A stretch of DNA of 64,000 nucleotides, taken from assembly GCF_028649395.1 (NCBI RefSeq), contig NZ_JAQSUW010000015.1, positions 1-64,000 on the forward strand, written 5' to 3'. The DNA is from Pseudomonas sp. Gutcm_11s. Lineage in GTDB: Bacteria; Pseudomonadota; Gammaproteobacteria; Pseudomonadales; Pseudomonadaceae. The notes below the pieces were generated by a model. It ran no database searches. It was not told the origin of the DNA and was given only the letters and a program-made list of their open reading frames with translations. Position numbers and translations under genes: made by a program. Shown one piece after another: positions 34,898 through 43,541 of this stretch; the stretch's first letter is position 1; each line of letters opens with the position of its first letter.

Positions 34898-34921
34898 AAA
34901 GCCCCGTTCCAGGGGCTTTTT
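34898..34921 (+). terminator. Rho-independent terminator between fadD2 and fadD1
   Basis: AAAGCCCC (34898-34905) pairs with GGGGCTTT after a 6-nt loop, and T residues run to 34921. The two fadD genes can therefore be transcribed separately; the 200-odd bp AT-richer stretch that follows probably holds the fadD1 promoter. Confidence 0.88.
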
Positions 34922-35130
34922 CATGCGCGAGTCAAACATGTGACTGCAAATCTATAGCGAGTCATTTTTCTGACCGCTATGGCCATGTTTGGTGCTGGTG
35001 GCACCTAGGCAAAGCTGCTACTCTCGGCACGCTTTGGCCAGTCCCCACCTAGTGCCAAGGGCAAATCATCACAACAAACAACCGCCATTGCGCGCGGTGT
35101 AGATAAGCTGTTGCTCAGGAGTAGGCTTCC

Positions 35131-36822
35131 ATGACCGATAACTTCTGGAAGGACAAATATCCTGTCGGAATCGCTGCCGAGATCGATCCCGACCAGTACC
35201 CCAATATCCAGGCCGTACTGAAAGAGTCCTGCCAACGCTTCGCCGATAAGCCTGCTTTCAGCAACATGGGCAAGACCCTGACCTACGGCGAGCTGTACGA
35301 ACTCTCCGGCGTTTTCGCCGCCTACCTGCAGAATCACACGGACCTCAAGGCCGGTGACCGCATCGCGGTGCAGCTGCCCAACGTCCTGCAGTACCCGGTC
35401 GTGGTGTTCGGTGCCATGCGCGCCGGCCTGATCGTGGTCAACACCAACCCGCTGTACACCGCGCGGGAAATGGAACACCAGTTCAATGACTCCGGTGCCA
35501 AGGCCCTCGTCTGCCTGGCCAACATGGCCCACCTGGCCGAGGAAGTGCTGCCGAAGACCGGCGTCAAGCACGTCATCGTCACCGAGGTAGGCGACCTGCT
35601 GCCGCCGCTCAAGCGCCTGCTGGTCAACACCGTGGTCAAGCACGTGAAGAAGATGGTCCCGGCGTTCAACCTGCCGCAGGCCGTCAAGCTGAACAAGGCC
35701 CTGGCCCTGGGTCGTGGCAAGTCCTTCACCGAAGCCAACCCGAGCAACGGCGACATCGCCGTGCTGCAGTACACCGGTGGCACCACCGGCGTGGCCAAGG
35801 GCGCGATGCTGACCCACCGCAACCTGGTGGCCAACATGCTGCAGTCCAAGGCGCTGATGGGCTCCAACCTCGGCGAAGGCTGCGAGATCGTCATCTGCCC
35901 GCTGCCGCTGTACCACATCTACGCCTTCACCTTCCATTGCATGGCGATGATGCTGACCGGCAACCACAACATCCTCATCACCAACCCGCGCGACCTGCCG
36001 GGCACCGTGAAGGAGCTGTCGAAGTGGAAGTTCACCACCTTCGTCGGCCTCAACACCCTGTTCGTGGCGCTGTGCAACAACGAAGACTTCCGTCGTCTCG
36101 ACCTGTCCTCGCTGAAGCTGACCCTGTCCGGCGGCATGGCCCTGCAACTGGCCACCGCCGAGCGCTGGAAGGAAGTCACCGGCTGCCCGATCTGTGAAGG
36201 CTACGGCATGACCGAGACCAGTCCGGTCGCCACCGTCAACCCGTACCAGAACATCCAGATCGGCACCATCGGCATTCCGGTGCCGTCGACCCTGTGCAAG
36301 GTCATCGACGACGAAGGCAACGATCTGCCGCTGGGCGAGCGTGGCGAGCTGTGCGTCAAGGGCCCGCAGGTGATGAAGGGCTACTGGCAGCGCCAGGAAG
36401 CCACCGACGAGATGCTCGATGCCAACGGCTGGCTGAAGACCGGCGACATCGCCGTGATTCAGGACGACGGCTACCTGCGCATCGTCGACCGCAAGAAGGA
36501 CATGATCCTGGTGTCCGGCTTCAACGTGTACCCGAACGAGCTGGAAGACGTGCTCGCCACCCTGCCGGGCGTGCTGCAGTGCGCGGCCATCGGCGTGCCG
36601 GACGAGAAGTCGGGCGAGGCGATCAAGGTCTTCGTGGTGGTCAAGCCGGGCGAAAGCCTGAGCAAGGAGCAGGTGATGGAGCACATGCGCTCCAACGTCA
36701 CCGGCTACAAGGTGCCGCGCTTCGTCGAGTTCCGCGACACCCTGCCGACCACCAACGTCGGCAAGATCCTGCGTCGCGAGCTGCGTGACGAGGAGCTGAA
36801 GAAGATTGCGGCCACGGCCTGA
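35131..36822 (+). CDS. fadD1: Long-chain fatty-acid CoA ligase (FadD1)
   Basis: Second acyl-CoA synthetase, 563 residues. Motifs match FadD2 in order: YTGGTTGVAKGAMLTH near residue 214, GYGMTETSPVATVN near 363, WLKTGDIAVIQDDGYLRIVD and GKILRRELRD at the C-terminus. AGGAG precedes the ATG at 35131 with a good spacer. It has its own 271-bp leader after the fadD2 terminator. In P. aeruginosa the paired enzymes differ in chain-length preference and growth role, so separate regulation would make sense here. Confidence 0.92.
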   Translation: MTDNFWKDKYPVGIAAEIDPDQYPNIQAVLKESCQRFADKPAFSNMGKTLTYGELYELSGVFAAYLQNHTDLKAGDRIAVQLPNVLQYPVVVFGAMRAGLIVVNTNPLYTAREMEHQFNDSGAKALVCLANMAHLAEEVLPKTGVKHVIVTEVGDLLPPLKRLLVNTVVKHVKKMVPAFNLPQAVKLNKALALGRGKSFTEANPSNGDIAVLQYTGGTTGVAKGAMLTHRNLVANMLQSKALMGSNLGEGCEIVICPLPLYHIYAFTFHCMAMMLTGNHNILITNPRDLPGTVKELSKWKFTTFVGLNTLFVALCNNEDFRRLDLSSLKLTLSGGMALQLATAERWKEVTGCPICEGYGMTETSPVATVNPYQNIQIGTIGIPVPSTLCKVIDDEGNDLPLGERGELCVKGPQVMKGYWQRQEATDEMLDANGWLKTGDIAVIQDDGYLRIVDRKKDMILVSGFNVYPNELEDVLATLPGVLQCAAIGVPDEKSGEAIKVFVVVKPGESLSKEQVMEHMRSNVTGYKVPRFVEFRDTLPTTNVGKILRRELRDEELKKIAATA

Positions 36823-36837
36823 TCCTCGAACAGCATG

Positions 36838-36865
36838 AAAAAGCCCCGCTTCGGCGGGGCTTTTT
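36838..36865. terminator. Strong rho-independent terminator after fadD1
   Basis: Perfect 12-bp arms, AAAAAGCCCCGC (36838-36849) and its complement (36854-36865), close a TTCG tetraloop, an unusually stable loop. A5 and T5 at the ends allow function on both strands, so it also serves the convergent thioesterase gene. Confidence 0.95.
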
Positions 36866-36881
36866 CGTTTCTGCGGTTCTC

Positions 36882-37286
36882 TTATTCGGGCCGCAGGGCC
36901 TGGCGCAAGGCGTCGGGCAGGGCGGTTGGCTGCTTGCTCTCGGGGTCGATGCACACCTGGGTCATCGAGGCGCGGAAGGTCACCTTGCCCGAGGCCTGGC
37001 GCCCTTCCACGGCGAAGCTGAACGAGGTGGTGCCGGGCGCGTCGCTGCGCACCTCGATGTCGATCACCTCGTCCCAGGTCATGGGCGAGAGGAATTCGAC
37101 CGACAGCGCCCGCGCCGGCGGCAGGATACCCATGGCGAACAGCTTGCGCAGGCCCTCGCCACCGAGCCGGTGGGAGAGGAATTCGTGGATCGCCTCGATG
37201 ACGAAGTAGGCGATGCGCGGCGTGTAGACGATCCCTGCCGGGTCGCAGTCGCCGAACAGAACGGTGCGGGTGGTGGTGAAGGGCAT
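36882..37286 (-). CDS. 4-hydroxybenzoyl-CoA thioesterase-like acyl-CoA thioesterase
   Basis: Hot-dog thioesterase of 134 residues. The family signature FGDCDPAGIVYTPRIAYFVIEAIHEFL (from residue 11) carries the catalytic Asp. LSPMTWDEVIDIEVRSDAPG and FSFAVEGRQASGKVTF complete the fold. The ATG at 37286 begins MPFTTTRTV; open frame upstream is not needed. Convergent with fadD1 across the shared terminator, it probably releases free acids from acyl-CoA. Substrate unknown. Confidence 0.83.
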   Translation of the reverse strand: MPFTTTRTVLFGDCDPAGIVYTPRIAYFVIEAIHEFLSHRLGGEGLRKLFAMGILPPARALSVEFLSPMTWDEVIDIEVRSDAPGTTSFSFAVEGRQASGKVTFRASMTQVCIDPESKQPTALPDALRQALRPE

Positions 37287-37349
37287 GACAGCTCCGTGTC
37301 GGGTTGAGCCATTGAGAGATACCGCGATCATAACGGCTGCCGGGTGGTT

Positions 37350-38219
37350 TCAGCTGCCGGCGCCAGGGTTCAGGCGCTGCTCCAGCCAGGCGCAGAACTG
37401 GCGGGTGAGCGGGTCGCTCTCGCTGTCGCGGTGCACCAGCCAGGTCCAGCGCGGGCCACGTACTCGCTGTTCGCTGAGCGGTTGCAGCAGGTTCTGCGCG
37501 CAAGCGGTGGCGGCCAGCAGCTCGCTGACCAGGGCGATGCCCAGGCCACCGCTGGCGGCATCCAGCAGCAGGCCGGGGTCGGAGAAGTTCAGCCCCTGGC
37601 TGTGCTGGCCGATGTCGGCGCCGCCCTGTACCTGCCAGTGGGCCCAGTCCATCTCGCGTTCGCCGTGCAGGGTGGTGCGCTCGCCCGCAGGCAGCGCCAG
37701 TAGGTTGGGGTGGCAGGCCGGGTAGAGGCGGTCTTCCAGCAGTACGCGGAAGCTGCATTCGACCTGGGCGGTGAGGTCGTCGCGCACGGCGATGTCGATG
37801 GTCTGGGTGGCCATGTCCGGCACCTCGTCGCTGGTGAACAGCCACAGATCGACGTCGGGATGGCGGCGATGGAAGTCGCCCAGTTGCGGCACCAGCCAGT
37901 GGCGGGCGAAGGCCGGCGTGGTGTTGACCACCAGCTGGTTGGGCTTGCGGTACTGCTCCAGGCGGCGGATGCCCACAGCCAGTTGCTGCAGCAGCGCCTG
38001 GGTGGTGCTGAGCAGGTCGAAGCCGGCATCGGTCAGTGCCACGCTGCGCCCGTTACGGAAGAACAGCGGCTGTTCGAGGAAGCTTTCCAGGCTGCGGATC
38101 TGCTGGCTGATCGCCGACTGGGTGAGATGCAGTTCCTCGGCGGCCTTGTGGAAGCTGCCCAGGCGGGCGGCGGCTTCGAAGCCGCGCAGGGCGTTCAGGG
38201 GAGGCCAGTGCTTGAGCAT
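37350..38219 (-). CDS. LysR-family regulator (GcvA/AmpR-like)
   Basis: A 289-residue LysR-type regulator. The N-terminal helix-turn-helix is typical of the GcvA branch (LNALRGFEAAARLGSFHKAAEELHLTQSAISQQIRSLE, residues 8-45), followed by the two-lobed effector domain with ASGGLGIALVSELL near residue 220. It is divergent from the agmatine operon, with 134 bp between the start codons, and a textbook LysR box lies just before its own start. It probably controls aguA-aguB and the downstream genes, with agmatine or N-carbamoylputrescine as likely effectors by context. Confidence 0.85.
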   Translation of the reverse strand: MLKHWPPLNALRGFEAAARLGSFHKAAEELHLTQSAISQQIRSLESFLEQPLFFRNGRSVALTDAGFDLLSTTQALLQQLAVGIRRLEQYRKPNQLVVNTTPAFARHWLVPQLGDFHRRHPDVDLWLFTSDEVPDMATQTIDIAVRDDLTAQVECSFRVLLEDRLYPACHPNLLALPAGERTTLHGEREMDWAHWQVQGGADIGQHSQGLNFSDPGLLLDAASGGLGIALVSELLAATACAQNLLQPLSEQRVRGPRWTWLVHRDSESDPLTRQFCAWLEQRLNPGAGS

Positions 38220-38221
38220 GA

Positions 38222-38242
38222 CTGATAAGCCTGTCTAATCAG
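38222..38242. promoter_or_regulatory. LysR-type binding site (T-N11-A)
   Basis: CTGAT (38222-38226) and ATCAG (38238-38242) are perfect inverted arms separated by 11 bp, the T-N11-A pattern of LysR operators. It sits 2 bp upstream of the LysR start codon, fitting autorepression, with activation of the divergent agmatine operon from the same side. A weak promoter for that operon may be TTGTTG/TAGCAT with a 17-bp spacer about 35-60 bp further along, but I would not rely on it. Confidence 0.65.
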
Positions 38243-38353
38243 AATTGTGGAAAATCTATCGTTTGTTGCGCCTTTTTTACAGGCCTAGCATGCAAGTCAT
38301 CACCGCATTCGCGGTTTTCAGTGATAACAAAGACTTAACTGAAAGGCACTTGT

Positions 38354-39406
38354 ATGCAACAGAACGCAGTCGCTTCGAACACTTGGTTCATGCCCGCCGA
38401 ATGGGCCCCGCACGCCGCCACCTGGATGGTCTGGCCGCACAATCAGCCGCTGTGGGAGTCCGGTTGGGGCGTGACCCTGGAAGAGGTGCAGGTCGACTTC
38501 GCCCGTGTCGCCAACGCCATCGCCCGCTTCGAACCGGTGAAGATGGTGGTGGACCCGTCGGCGGCGTTCCGTGCTCGCGAACTCTGTGGCAAGGGTGTCG
38601 AACTGATCGAGCTGGCGGTGGATGACAGCTGGTGCCGCGACTCCGGCCCGAGCTTCGTCTGCCACCCGCAGCTGGGTCTGGCCGGCGTCAGCTGGCGCTT
38701 CAACGCCTGGGGCGGCAAATCCGAGCACAGCCTCGACGAGGGTCTGGCGCGGCGCATCCTCAACGGCCAGGGCCTGGAGTGCTTCGGCACGCCGCTGTCC
38801 AACGAGGGCGGCGCCATTCATGTGGACGGCGAGGGCACGCTGATCACCACCGAGTCGGTGCTGCTCAACCCCAACCGCAACCCGGGCATGAGCAAGGCCG
38901 AGATGGAGGAGATCTTCGCTCGCCTGCTCGGCGTGAAGAAGACCATCTGGCTGCCGGGCGATCCCAAGTACGTCACCGGCGACATGACCGACGGCCACGT
39001 CGATGGCGTGTGCGCCTTCGCCAAGCCCGGCGCGCTGCTGGTGGACGCCACTCACGACCACGGCTCGGTGTACGCCGAGGTGGTGCGCGAGAACCGCCGT
39101 GCCCTGGAGCTGGCCACCGACGCCAAGGGCCGCCAGTTCGAGCTGCTCGAACTGTATGAGGCCACCGACGCGGTGGATACCGAGGCCGAGGTGTTCTGCG
39201 CCTCCTACACCAACTTCTACATCTGCAACGGCGCCATCATCATGCCGGCCTACGGCATCGCCGCCGACCAGGTGGCGGCGGATACCCTGCGCATGGCCTT
39301 CCCCGGCCGCGAAGTGGTGCCGGTGCGCATCAACCAGTTGGCCCATGGCGGCGGCGGGGTGCATTGCATCACCCAGCAGCAGCCGCTGTGGCCGCTGAAG
39401 GGGTAA
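38354..39406 (+). CDS. aguA: Agmatine deiminase, cytosolic
   Basis: Hydrolyses agmatine to N-carbamoylputrescine and ammonia. The 350-residue protein has the guanidine-modifying fold: the Asp in WCRDSGPSFV near residue 96, the Glu in NEGGAIHVDGEGT near 154, the His in TDGHVDGVC near 213, and the catalytic Cys in GGGGVHCITQQ near residue 340. There is no signal peptide. It is followed after 4 bp by aguB, so both steps of the route to putrescine are co-expressed. A second, exported homologue lies at 42319-43443. Confidence 0.94.
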   Translation: MQQNAVASNTWFMPAEWAPHAATWMVWPHNQPLWESGWGVTLEEVQVDFARVANAIARFEPVKMVVDPSAAFRARELCGKGVELIELAVDDSWCRDSGPSFVCHPQLGLAGVSWRFNAWGGKSEHSLDEGLARRILNGQGLECFGTPLSNEGGAIHVDGEGTLITTESVLLNPNRNPGMSKAEMEEIFARLLGVKKTIWLPGDPKYVTGDMTDGHVDGVCAFAKPGALLVDATHDHGSVYAEVVRENRRALELATDAKGRQFELLELYEATDAVDTEAEVFCASYTNFYICNGAIIMPAYGIAADQVAADTLRMAFPGREVVPVRINQLAHGGGGVHCITQQQPLWPLKG

Positions 39407-39410
39407 GGCG

Positions 39411-40319
39411 ATGAGCAGACTGACCGTCGCCACCACCCAGTTCGCCTGCAGCTGGGACCTCAAGCAGAACCTCGACCGCGCCGAGCAACTGGTGCGTGAC
39501 GCCGCCGCCCGCGGCGCGCGGCTGATCCTGCTGCAGGAGCTGTTCGCCACGCCGTACTTCTGCATCGAACAGCACCACAAGCACCTGGCGTTAGCCGAGG
39601 AGTACGAGCACAGCCTGCTGCTCAAGCGCTTCGCCGCGCTGGCCGGCGAGCTGGGCGTGGTGCTGCCGCTGAGCTGGTTCGAGAAGGCCGGCAATGCCTA
39701 CTTCAACTCCCTGGCCGTGGCCGATGCCGACGGCCGCCTGCTCGGCGTGTACCGCAAGACCCACATCCCCAACGCCATCGGCTACCAGGAGAAGGAATAC
39801 TTCAGCCCCGGCGATACCGGCTTCCGCGTCTGGGACACCGCTGTTGGGCGCATCGGCGTTGGCATCTGCTGGGACCAGTGGTTCCCCGAGACCGCGCGCT
39901 GCCTGGCTCTGCAGGGCGCCGAGGTGCTGCTCTATCCCACTGCCATCGGCTCCGAGCCAGGCGCCGCGGCGCTGGACTCGCGTGACCACTGGCAGCTGAC
40001 CCAGCGCGGCCACGCCGCCGCCAACATCGTCCCGGTGATCGCCGCCAACCGCGTCGGCCGCGAGGTGGCGACCACCGATCCGGGCCTGCAGATGAGCTTC
40101 TACGGCTCGTCCTTCATCACCGATCACAAAGGCAAGCTGCTCGCCGAGGCCGACCGCGACACCAGCGGTGTGCTGGTGCGCGAGCTGGACCTCGCCGCCA
40201 TGCGCGAGGACCGCATGACCTGGGGCATCTACCGCGACCGCCGCCCGGAGATGTACGGAGCGCTGCTGGGCCTGGATGGCCGCCACCTGCACAGCCACTG
40301 GAACCATCGGGGAGCCTGA
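39411..40319 (+). CDS. aguB: N-carbamoylputrescine amidase
   Basis: Nitrilase-superfamily enzyme converting N-carbamoylputrescine to putrescine, CO2 and ammonia. The 302-residue protein shows the catalytic triad in order: Glu in LILLQELFATPYF near residue 43, Lys in VYRKTHIPN near 118 and Cys in GVGICWDQWFPETAR near 154. The length and the YQEKEYFSPGD segment are typical of AguB. It lies 4 bp after aguA and 2 bp before the putrescine-binding protein gene. Confidence 0.94.
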   Translation: MSRLTVATTQFACSWDLKQNLDRAEQLVRDAAARGARLILLQELFATPYFCIEQHHKHLALAEEYEHSLLLKRFAALAGELGVVLPLSWFEKAGNAYFNSLAVADADGRLLGVYRKTHIPNAIGYQEKEYFSPGDTGFRVWDTAVGRIGVGICWDQWFPETARCLALQGAEVLLYPTAIGSEPGAAALDSRDHWQLTQRGHAAANIVPVIAANRVGREVATTDPGLQMSFYGSSFITDHKGKLLAEADRDTSGVLVRELDLAAMREDRMTWGIYRDRRPEMYGALLGLDGRHLHSHWNHRGA

Positions 40320-40321
40320 CC

Positions 40322-41416
40322 ATGAAGAACCATCGCACTCTGCTGTTCGCTGCCCTGGCGCTGTGTTGCGCCCAGGCGCAGGCCGCCGCCGAGGAGAAGA
40401 CCCTGCGCCTGTACAACTGGGCCGACTACTTCGCCGAGGACACCCTCGCCAGCTTCACCAAGGAGACCGGCATCAAGGTGATCTACGACGTCATGGAAGG
40501 CAGCGAGACGCTGGAGGCCAAGATGATGGCCGGTGGCAGCGGCTACGACCTGATCTTCCCCGGCGATACCGTGGCCGAGCGCCTGATGCGCGCCGGCGCG
40601 CTGCAGAAGCTCGACCAGGACAAGCTGCAGCACCTGGCCGACATCGAGCCGGGCCTGCGCACCCTGCAGACCAAGTACCCGTACTCGCGCCACACCACCG
40701 TGCCCTACACCTGGGGCAGCATCGGCATCACCTACAACGCCGAGATGGTCGGCAAGCGCATGAGTGACGCGCCGGTAAACAGCCTCGACCTGCTGTTCAA
40801 GCCGGAGAACGCGGCCAAGTTCGCCGACTGCGGCATCTCCATGATCGACTCGCCGGACGAGGTCATGGCCGTGGTGCTCAACTACCTGGGCCGCTCGCCG
40901 CGCAGCGCCGAGCCCGATGACCTGAAGGCCGCCACCGAGCTGCTGGTGTCGATCAAGCCGTACATCCGCAAGTTCCAGTCGCAACCGGTCACCGACCTGG
41001 TCAACGGCAACCTGTGCCTGTCGCTCGGCTACAGCGGCGACTTCACCCAGGCCCAGCGCGCCGCCAGCGGTGCCGGCAAGCCGGCGAACTTCAGCTTCCA
41101 CATCCCGCGCGAGGGCACCACGGTGTGGATGGACACCATGGCCATCCCGGTGGATGCCAAGCACCCGGAATACGCCTACGCCTTCATCAACTTCGTCATG
41201 CGTCCGCAGAACATGGCGGCCATCAGCAACTTCACCGGCTACCCGACCTCCAGCGCCAAGGCCCGGCCGATGGTCGACGCCGACATGCGCAACAACCCGG
41301 ACATCTACGTCGACGAGGCCACCTACGCGCGGCTGATTCCCGGCAAGGACATCCCGCAACGCTCGATGCGTGCGCGCATGCGTGCCTGGACCACCTTCAA
41401 GACCACCGCTCACTAA
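40322..41416 (+). CDS. Periplasmic spermidine/putrescine-binding protein (PotF/SpuD-like)
   Basis: Binding protein for polyamines, 364 residues, with a signal peptide (MKNHRTLLFAALALCCAQAQA). The family start TLRLYNWADYFAEDTLASFTKETGIKV is clear, as is YDLIFPGDTVAERLM and VPYTWGSIGITYN in the ligand cleft. The cleft Trp and Asp positions are consistent with a diamine, but I cannot tell putrescine from agmatine. No permease or ATPase genes follow, so a transporter elsewhere must be used. It lies 2 bp after aguB, linking uptake to agmatine use. Confidence 0.88.
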   Translation: MKNHRTLLFAALALCCAQAQAAAEEKTLRLYNWADYFAEDTLASFTKETGIKVIYDVMEGSETLEAKMMAGGSGYDLIFPGDTVAERLMRAGALQKLDQDKLQHLADIEPGLRTLQTKYPYSRHTTVPYTWGSIGITYNAEMVGKRMSDAPVNSLDLLFKPENAAKFADCGISMIDSPDEVMAVVLNYLGRSPRSAEPDDLKAATELLVSIKPYIRKFQSQPVTDLVNGNLCLSLGYSGDFTQAQRAASGAGKPANFSFHIPREGTTVWMDTMAIPVDAKHPEYAYAFINFVMRPQNMAAISNFTGYPTSSAKARPMVDADMRNNPDIYVDEATYARLIPGKDIPQRSMRARMRAWTTFKTTAH

Positions 41417-41497
41417 GCCGCCAGTACCAGCCGCCGCTGCGCCCATCGGCGCGGTACGGCGAAGCCATGCCCACAACAACAAGAAAGGAGCCTCACC

Positions 41498-42226
41498 ATG
41501 TCGTACCCCAAGGCCGCCCTGGCCATCGTATTGCTCGCCCCCTGGGGGCTGAGCCAGGCCATCGAGCTGAACGAAGACTTCGCCCTGTACCTGGATGCCG
41601 GCGTCTACAGCGACCACCGCACCCGCGGCATCTCGCAGACGCAGAACGACCCGGCGTTGCAGGGCTCGGCGACCTTGAGCCACAGCAGCGGCCTGTACGC
41701 CGGGGTGTGGAGCTCCAACGTCGACTTCGGCCTGGGCAGCAACACCCGCCAGGAGATCGACTACTACGCCGGCTACAACTGGCAGATCAGCGACGACATC
41801 AGCCTCGACACCGCCTACTTCCAGTACGAGTACCCACGGCAGAGCGCGCTCAACTACGGCGAGTACTTCAGCCAGCTCACCGCCTACGGGACCAAGCTCG
41901 GCGCCTACTATTCCGACAACCTGGGCGGCGACCAGAGCTACCTGTACAGCTACGTCGGCTACGAGACCCTGCTGCCGGCCGAGGTGGCCCTGGACCTGCG
42001 CTACGGCAACGTCGACCTCAAGGACCCGCTGCTGCTCGATGGCAGCGGCGACACCCGCAGCAGCTACCGCGAATGGCAGCTCAAGCTGAGCAAGGAACTG
42101 TTCGGCCTGAACTGGTCGGCCAGCTACGTCGACACCGACCTCGGCGACAGCGAATGCGCCAACTACATGGGCTTCGACGACGTCTGCTCGGCGACCCTGG
42201 TGCTGGGCGCCAACAAGAGTTTTTGA
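41498..42226 (+). CDS. TorF-family putative outer-membrane porin
   Basis: A 242-residue predicted beta-barrel of the TorF family (conserved in gammaproteobacteria, function poorly known). It has a signal peptide ending in LSQAIELN, then alternating aromatic strands such as DYYAGYNWQISDDISLDTAYFQYEY, and ends with a terminal Phe (LGANKSF), the usual outer-membrane insertion signal. AGGAG precedes the ATG. Placed between a polyamine-binding protein and an exported agmatine deiminase, it may let agmatine or a product cross the outer membrane; that is inference. Confidence 0.8.
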   Translation: MSYPKAALAIVLLAPWGLSQAIELNEDFALYLDAGVYSDHRTRGISQTQNDPALQGSATLSHSSGLYAGVWSSNVDFGLGSNTRQEIDYYAGYNWQISDDISLDTAYFQYEYPRQSALNYGEYFSQLTAYGTKLGAYYSDNLGGDQSYLYSYVGYETLLPAEVALDLRYGNVDLKDPLLLDGSGDTRSSYREWQLKLSKELFGLNWSASYVDTDLGDSECANYMGFDDVCSATLVLGANKSF

Positions 42227-42318
42227 GCCGGCCATGGGCCGCCGGCCCATCCGTCTCGCCAGGGAGCAGCAAGCCATTGATGGCGCAGCACAACCCCCAA
42301 CGAGAAGAGGGACACACC

Positions 42319-43443
42319 ATGTCTACGCGTCGCGATTTCATGAAGCACCTGACGATGGCCGCCGGTATCGGCGCCGTCGCCTCCCTCGGTCTGGGCATCG
42401 GCGCGCCACGGGCGCGCGCCGCCCTGGCCGGCAGCTGGTACATGCCGGACGAGCACGCCCCGCAGGAGCGGGTGATCCTCGCCTTCGCTGCCTCCACGGC
42501 GATCTGGGAGGACTGGGCCACGCCGGTCAATGACTGCATCGCCCTGCTGGCCAAGACCATCGCCAAGTACCAGCCGGTAACTGTGCTGTGCCGTTCCAAT
42601 CAGCTGACCCAGGCCAAGCAGAAGTGCGGCACCACGAACATCAAGTTCCTCACCATGCCGCTGGATGACGTCTGGGTGCGCGACTACGGCGGCTGCTTCG
42701 TGGTCGACGGCCAGGGCGGCCGAGGCCTGGTCGACTTCAACTTCAACGGCTGGGGCGGCAAGCAGCGCTCGAGTAACGACACCATGGTGGCCGACACCCT
42801 GAGCTACGAGCTGGACGCCAGCTACGTCGGCAGCCAGCTGGTGGGCGAGGGCGGCGGCATCGAGGTGGACGGCCACGGCACGGCGATCATGACCGAGAGC
42901 TGCTGGGTCAACAGCAACCGCAACCCGGGCATGAGCAAGGCGCAGATCGAGGCCGAGCTGAAGGCCAACCTCGGCCTGCGCAAGATCATCTGGCTACCCG
43001 GCATCAAGGGCAAGGACATCACCGACGCCCACGTCGACTTCTACGCGCGCTTCGTCAAGCCGGGCGTGGTCATCGCCAACCTGGACAACGACCCCAAGTC
43101 CTACGACTACGCGGTGACCCGCACCCACCTGAACATCCTCAAGGCGGCCACCGACGCCGACGGCCGCAAGCTGGTGGTGCACACCCTGCCGCCACCCCTG
43201 AAGAAGCGCAGCAACGTCTACACCCAGAACAACCCGGACTTCGCCCCCGGCTACATCAACTACCTGCCGATCAACGGCGCGGTGATCGCCCCGCAGTTCG
43301 GCGACGCGGCGGCGGACAAGTACTGCAAGGACCTGCTCACCCAGCTCTATCCGGGCCGCGTCATCGTCCAGGTCAACATCGACCCGATCGCCGGCGGCGG
43401 TGGCGGCATCCACTGTGTGACCAAGAACATGCCGCGCCTGTGA
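42319..43443 (+). CDS. Tat-exported agmatine deiminase homologue
   Basis: A 374-residue member of the agmatine deiminase family with an N-terminal twin-arginine signal (STRRDFMKHL, then a hydrophobic stretch to PRARAAL), so it should be exported folded to the periplasm. The catalytic set is present: VRDYGGCFV (Asp), EGGGIEVDGHGT (Glu), ITDAHVDFYARF (His, with Ala and Phe replacing residues of cytosolic AguA) and GGGGGIHCVTKN (Cys). The agu2ABCA' operon of P. aeruginosa PA14, as I recall it, also ends with an exported deiminase. It could deiminate external agmatine. Substrate may differ from AguA. Confidence 0.87.
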   Translation: MSTRRDFMKHLTMAAGIGAVASLGLGIGAPRARAALAGSWYMPDEHAPQERVILAFAASTAIWEDWATPVNDCIALLAKTIAKYQPVTVLCRSNQLTQAKQKCGTTNIKFLTMPLDDVWVRDYGGCFVVDGQGGRGLVDFNFNGWGGKQRSSNDTMVADTLSYELDASYVGSQLVGEGGGIEVDGHGTAIMTESCWVNSNRNPGMSKAQIEAELKANLGLRKIIWLPGIKGKDITDAHVDFYARFVKPGVVIANLDNDPKSYDYAVTRTHLNILKAATDADGRKLVVHTLPPPLKKRSNVYTQNNPDFAPGYINYLPINGAVIAPQFGDAAADKYCKDLLTQLYPGRVIVQVNIDPIAGGGGGIHCVTKNMPRL

Positions 43444-43497
43444 TCTAGCCTTTCCTGACCTGCTCCCATCGGGGGATTCATCAGTTCCCACACTTGT

Positions 43498-43525
43498 GCC
43501 ATGCCCGTTCGGGCATGGCTTTTTT
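43498..43525 (+). terminator. Rho-independent terminator after the agmatine operon
   Basis: GCCATGCCC (43498-43506) pairs perfectly with 43511-43519 around a GTTC loop, followed by six T residues. It separates the agmatine operon from the next gene, which starts 16 bp after the T-run, so that gene is either read through or has a promoter within this short space. Confidence 0.92.
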
Positions 43526-43541
43526 GCTTGAGGATCGCTCC

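Noticed and set aside
35005-37845. 946-codon minus-strand frame across fadD1 and beyond
   Set aside because: It runs antisense through fadD1 and out of frame through the thioesterase and LysR genes, with no family resemblance.
41014-42318. Plus-strand upstream extension of the Tat deiminase frame
   Set aside because: It overlaps the polyamine-binding protein and TorF genes out of frame; the Tat signal and the ribosome site fix the start at 42319.
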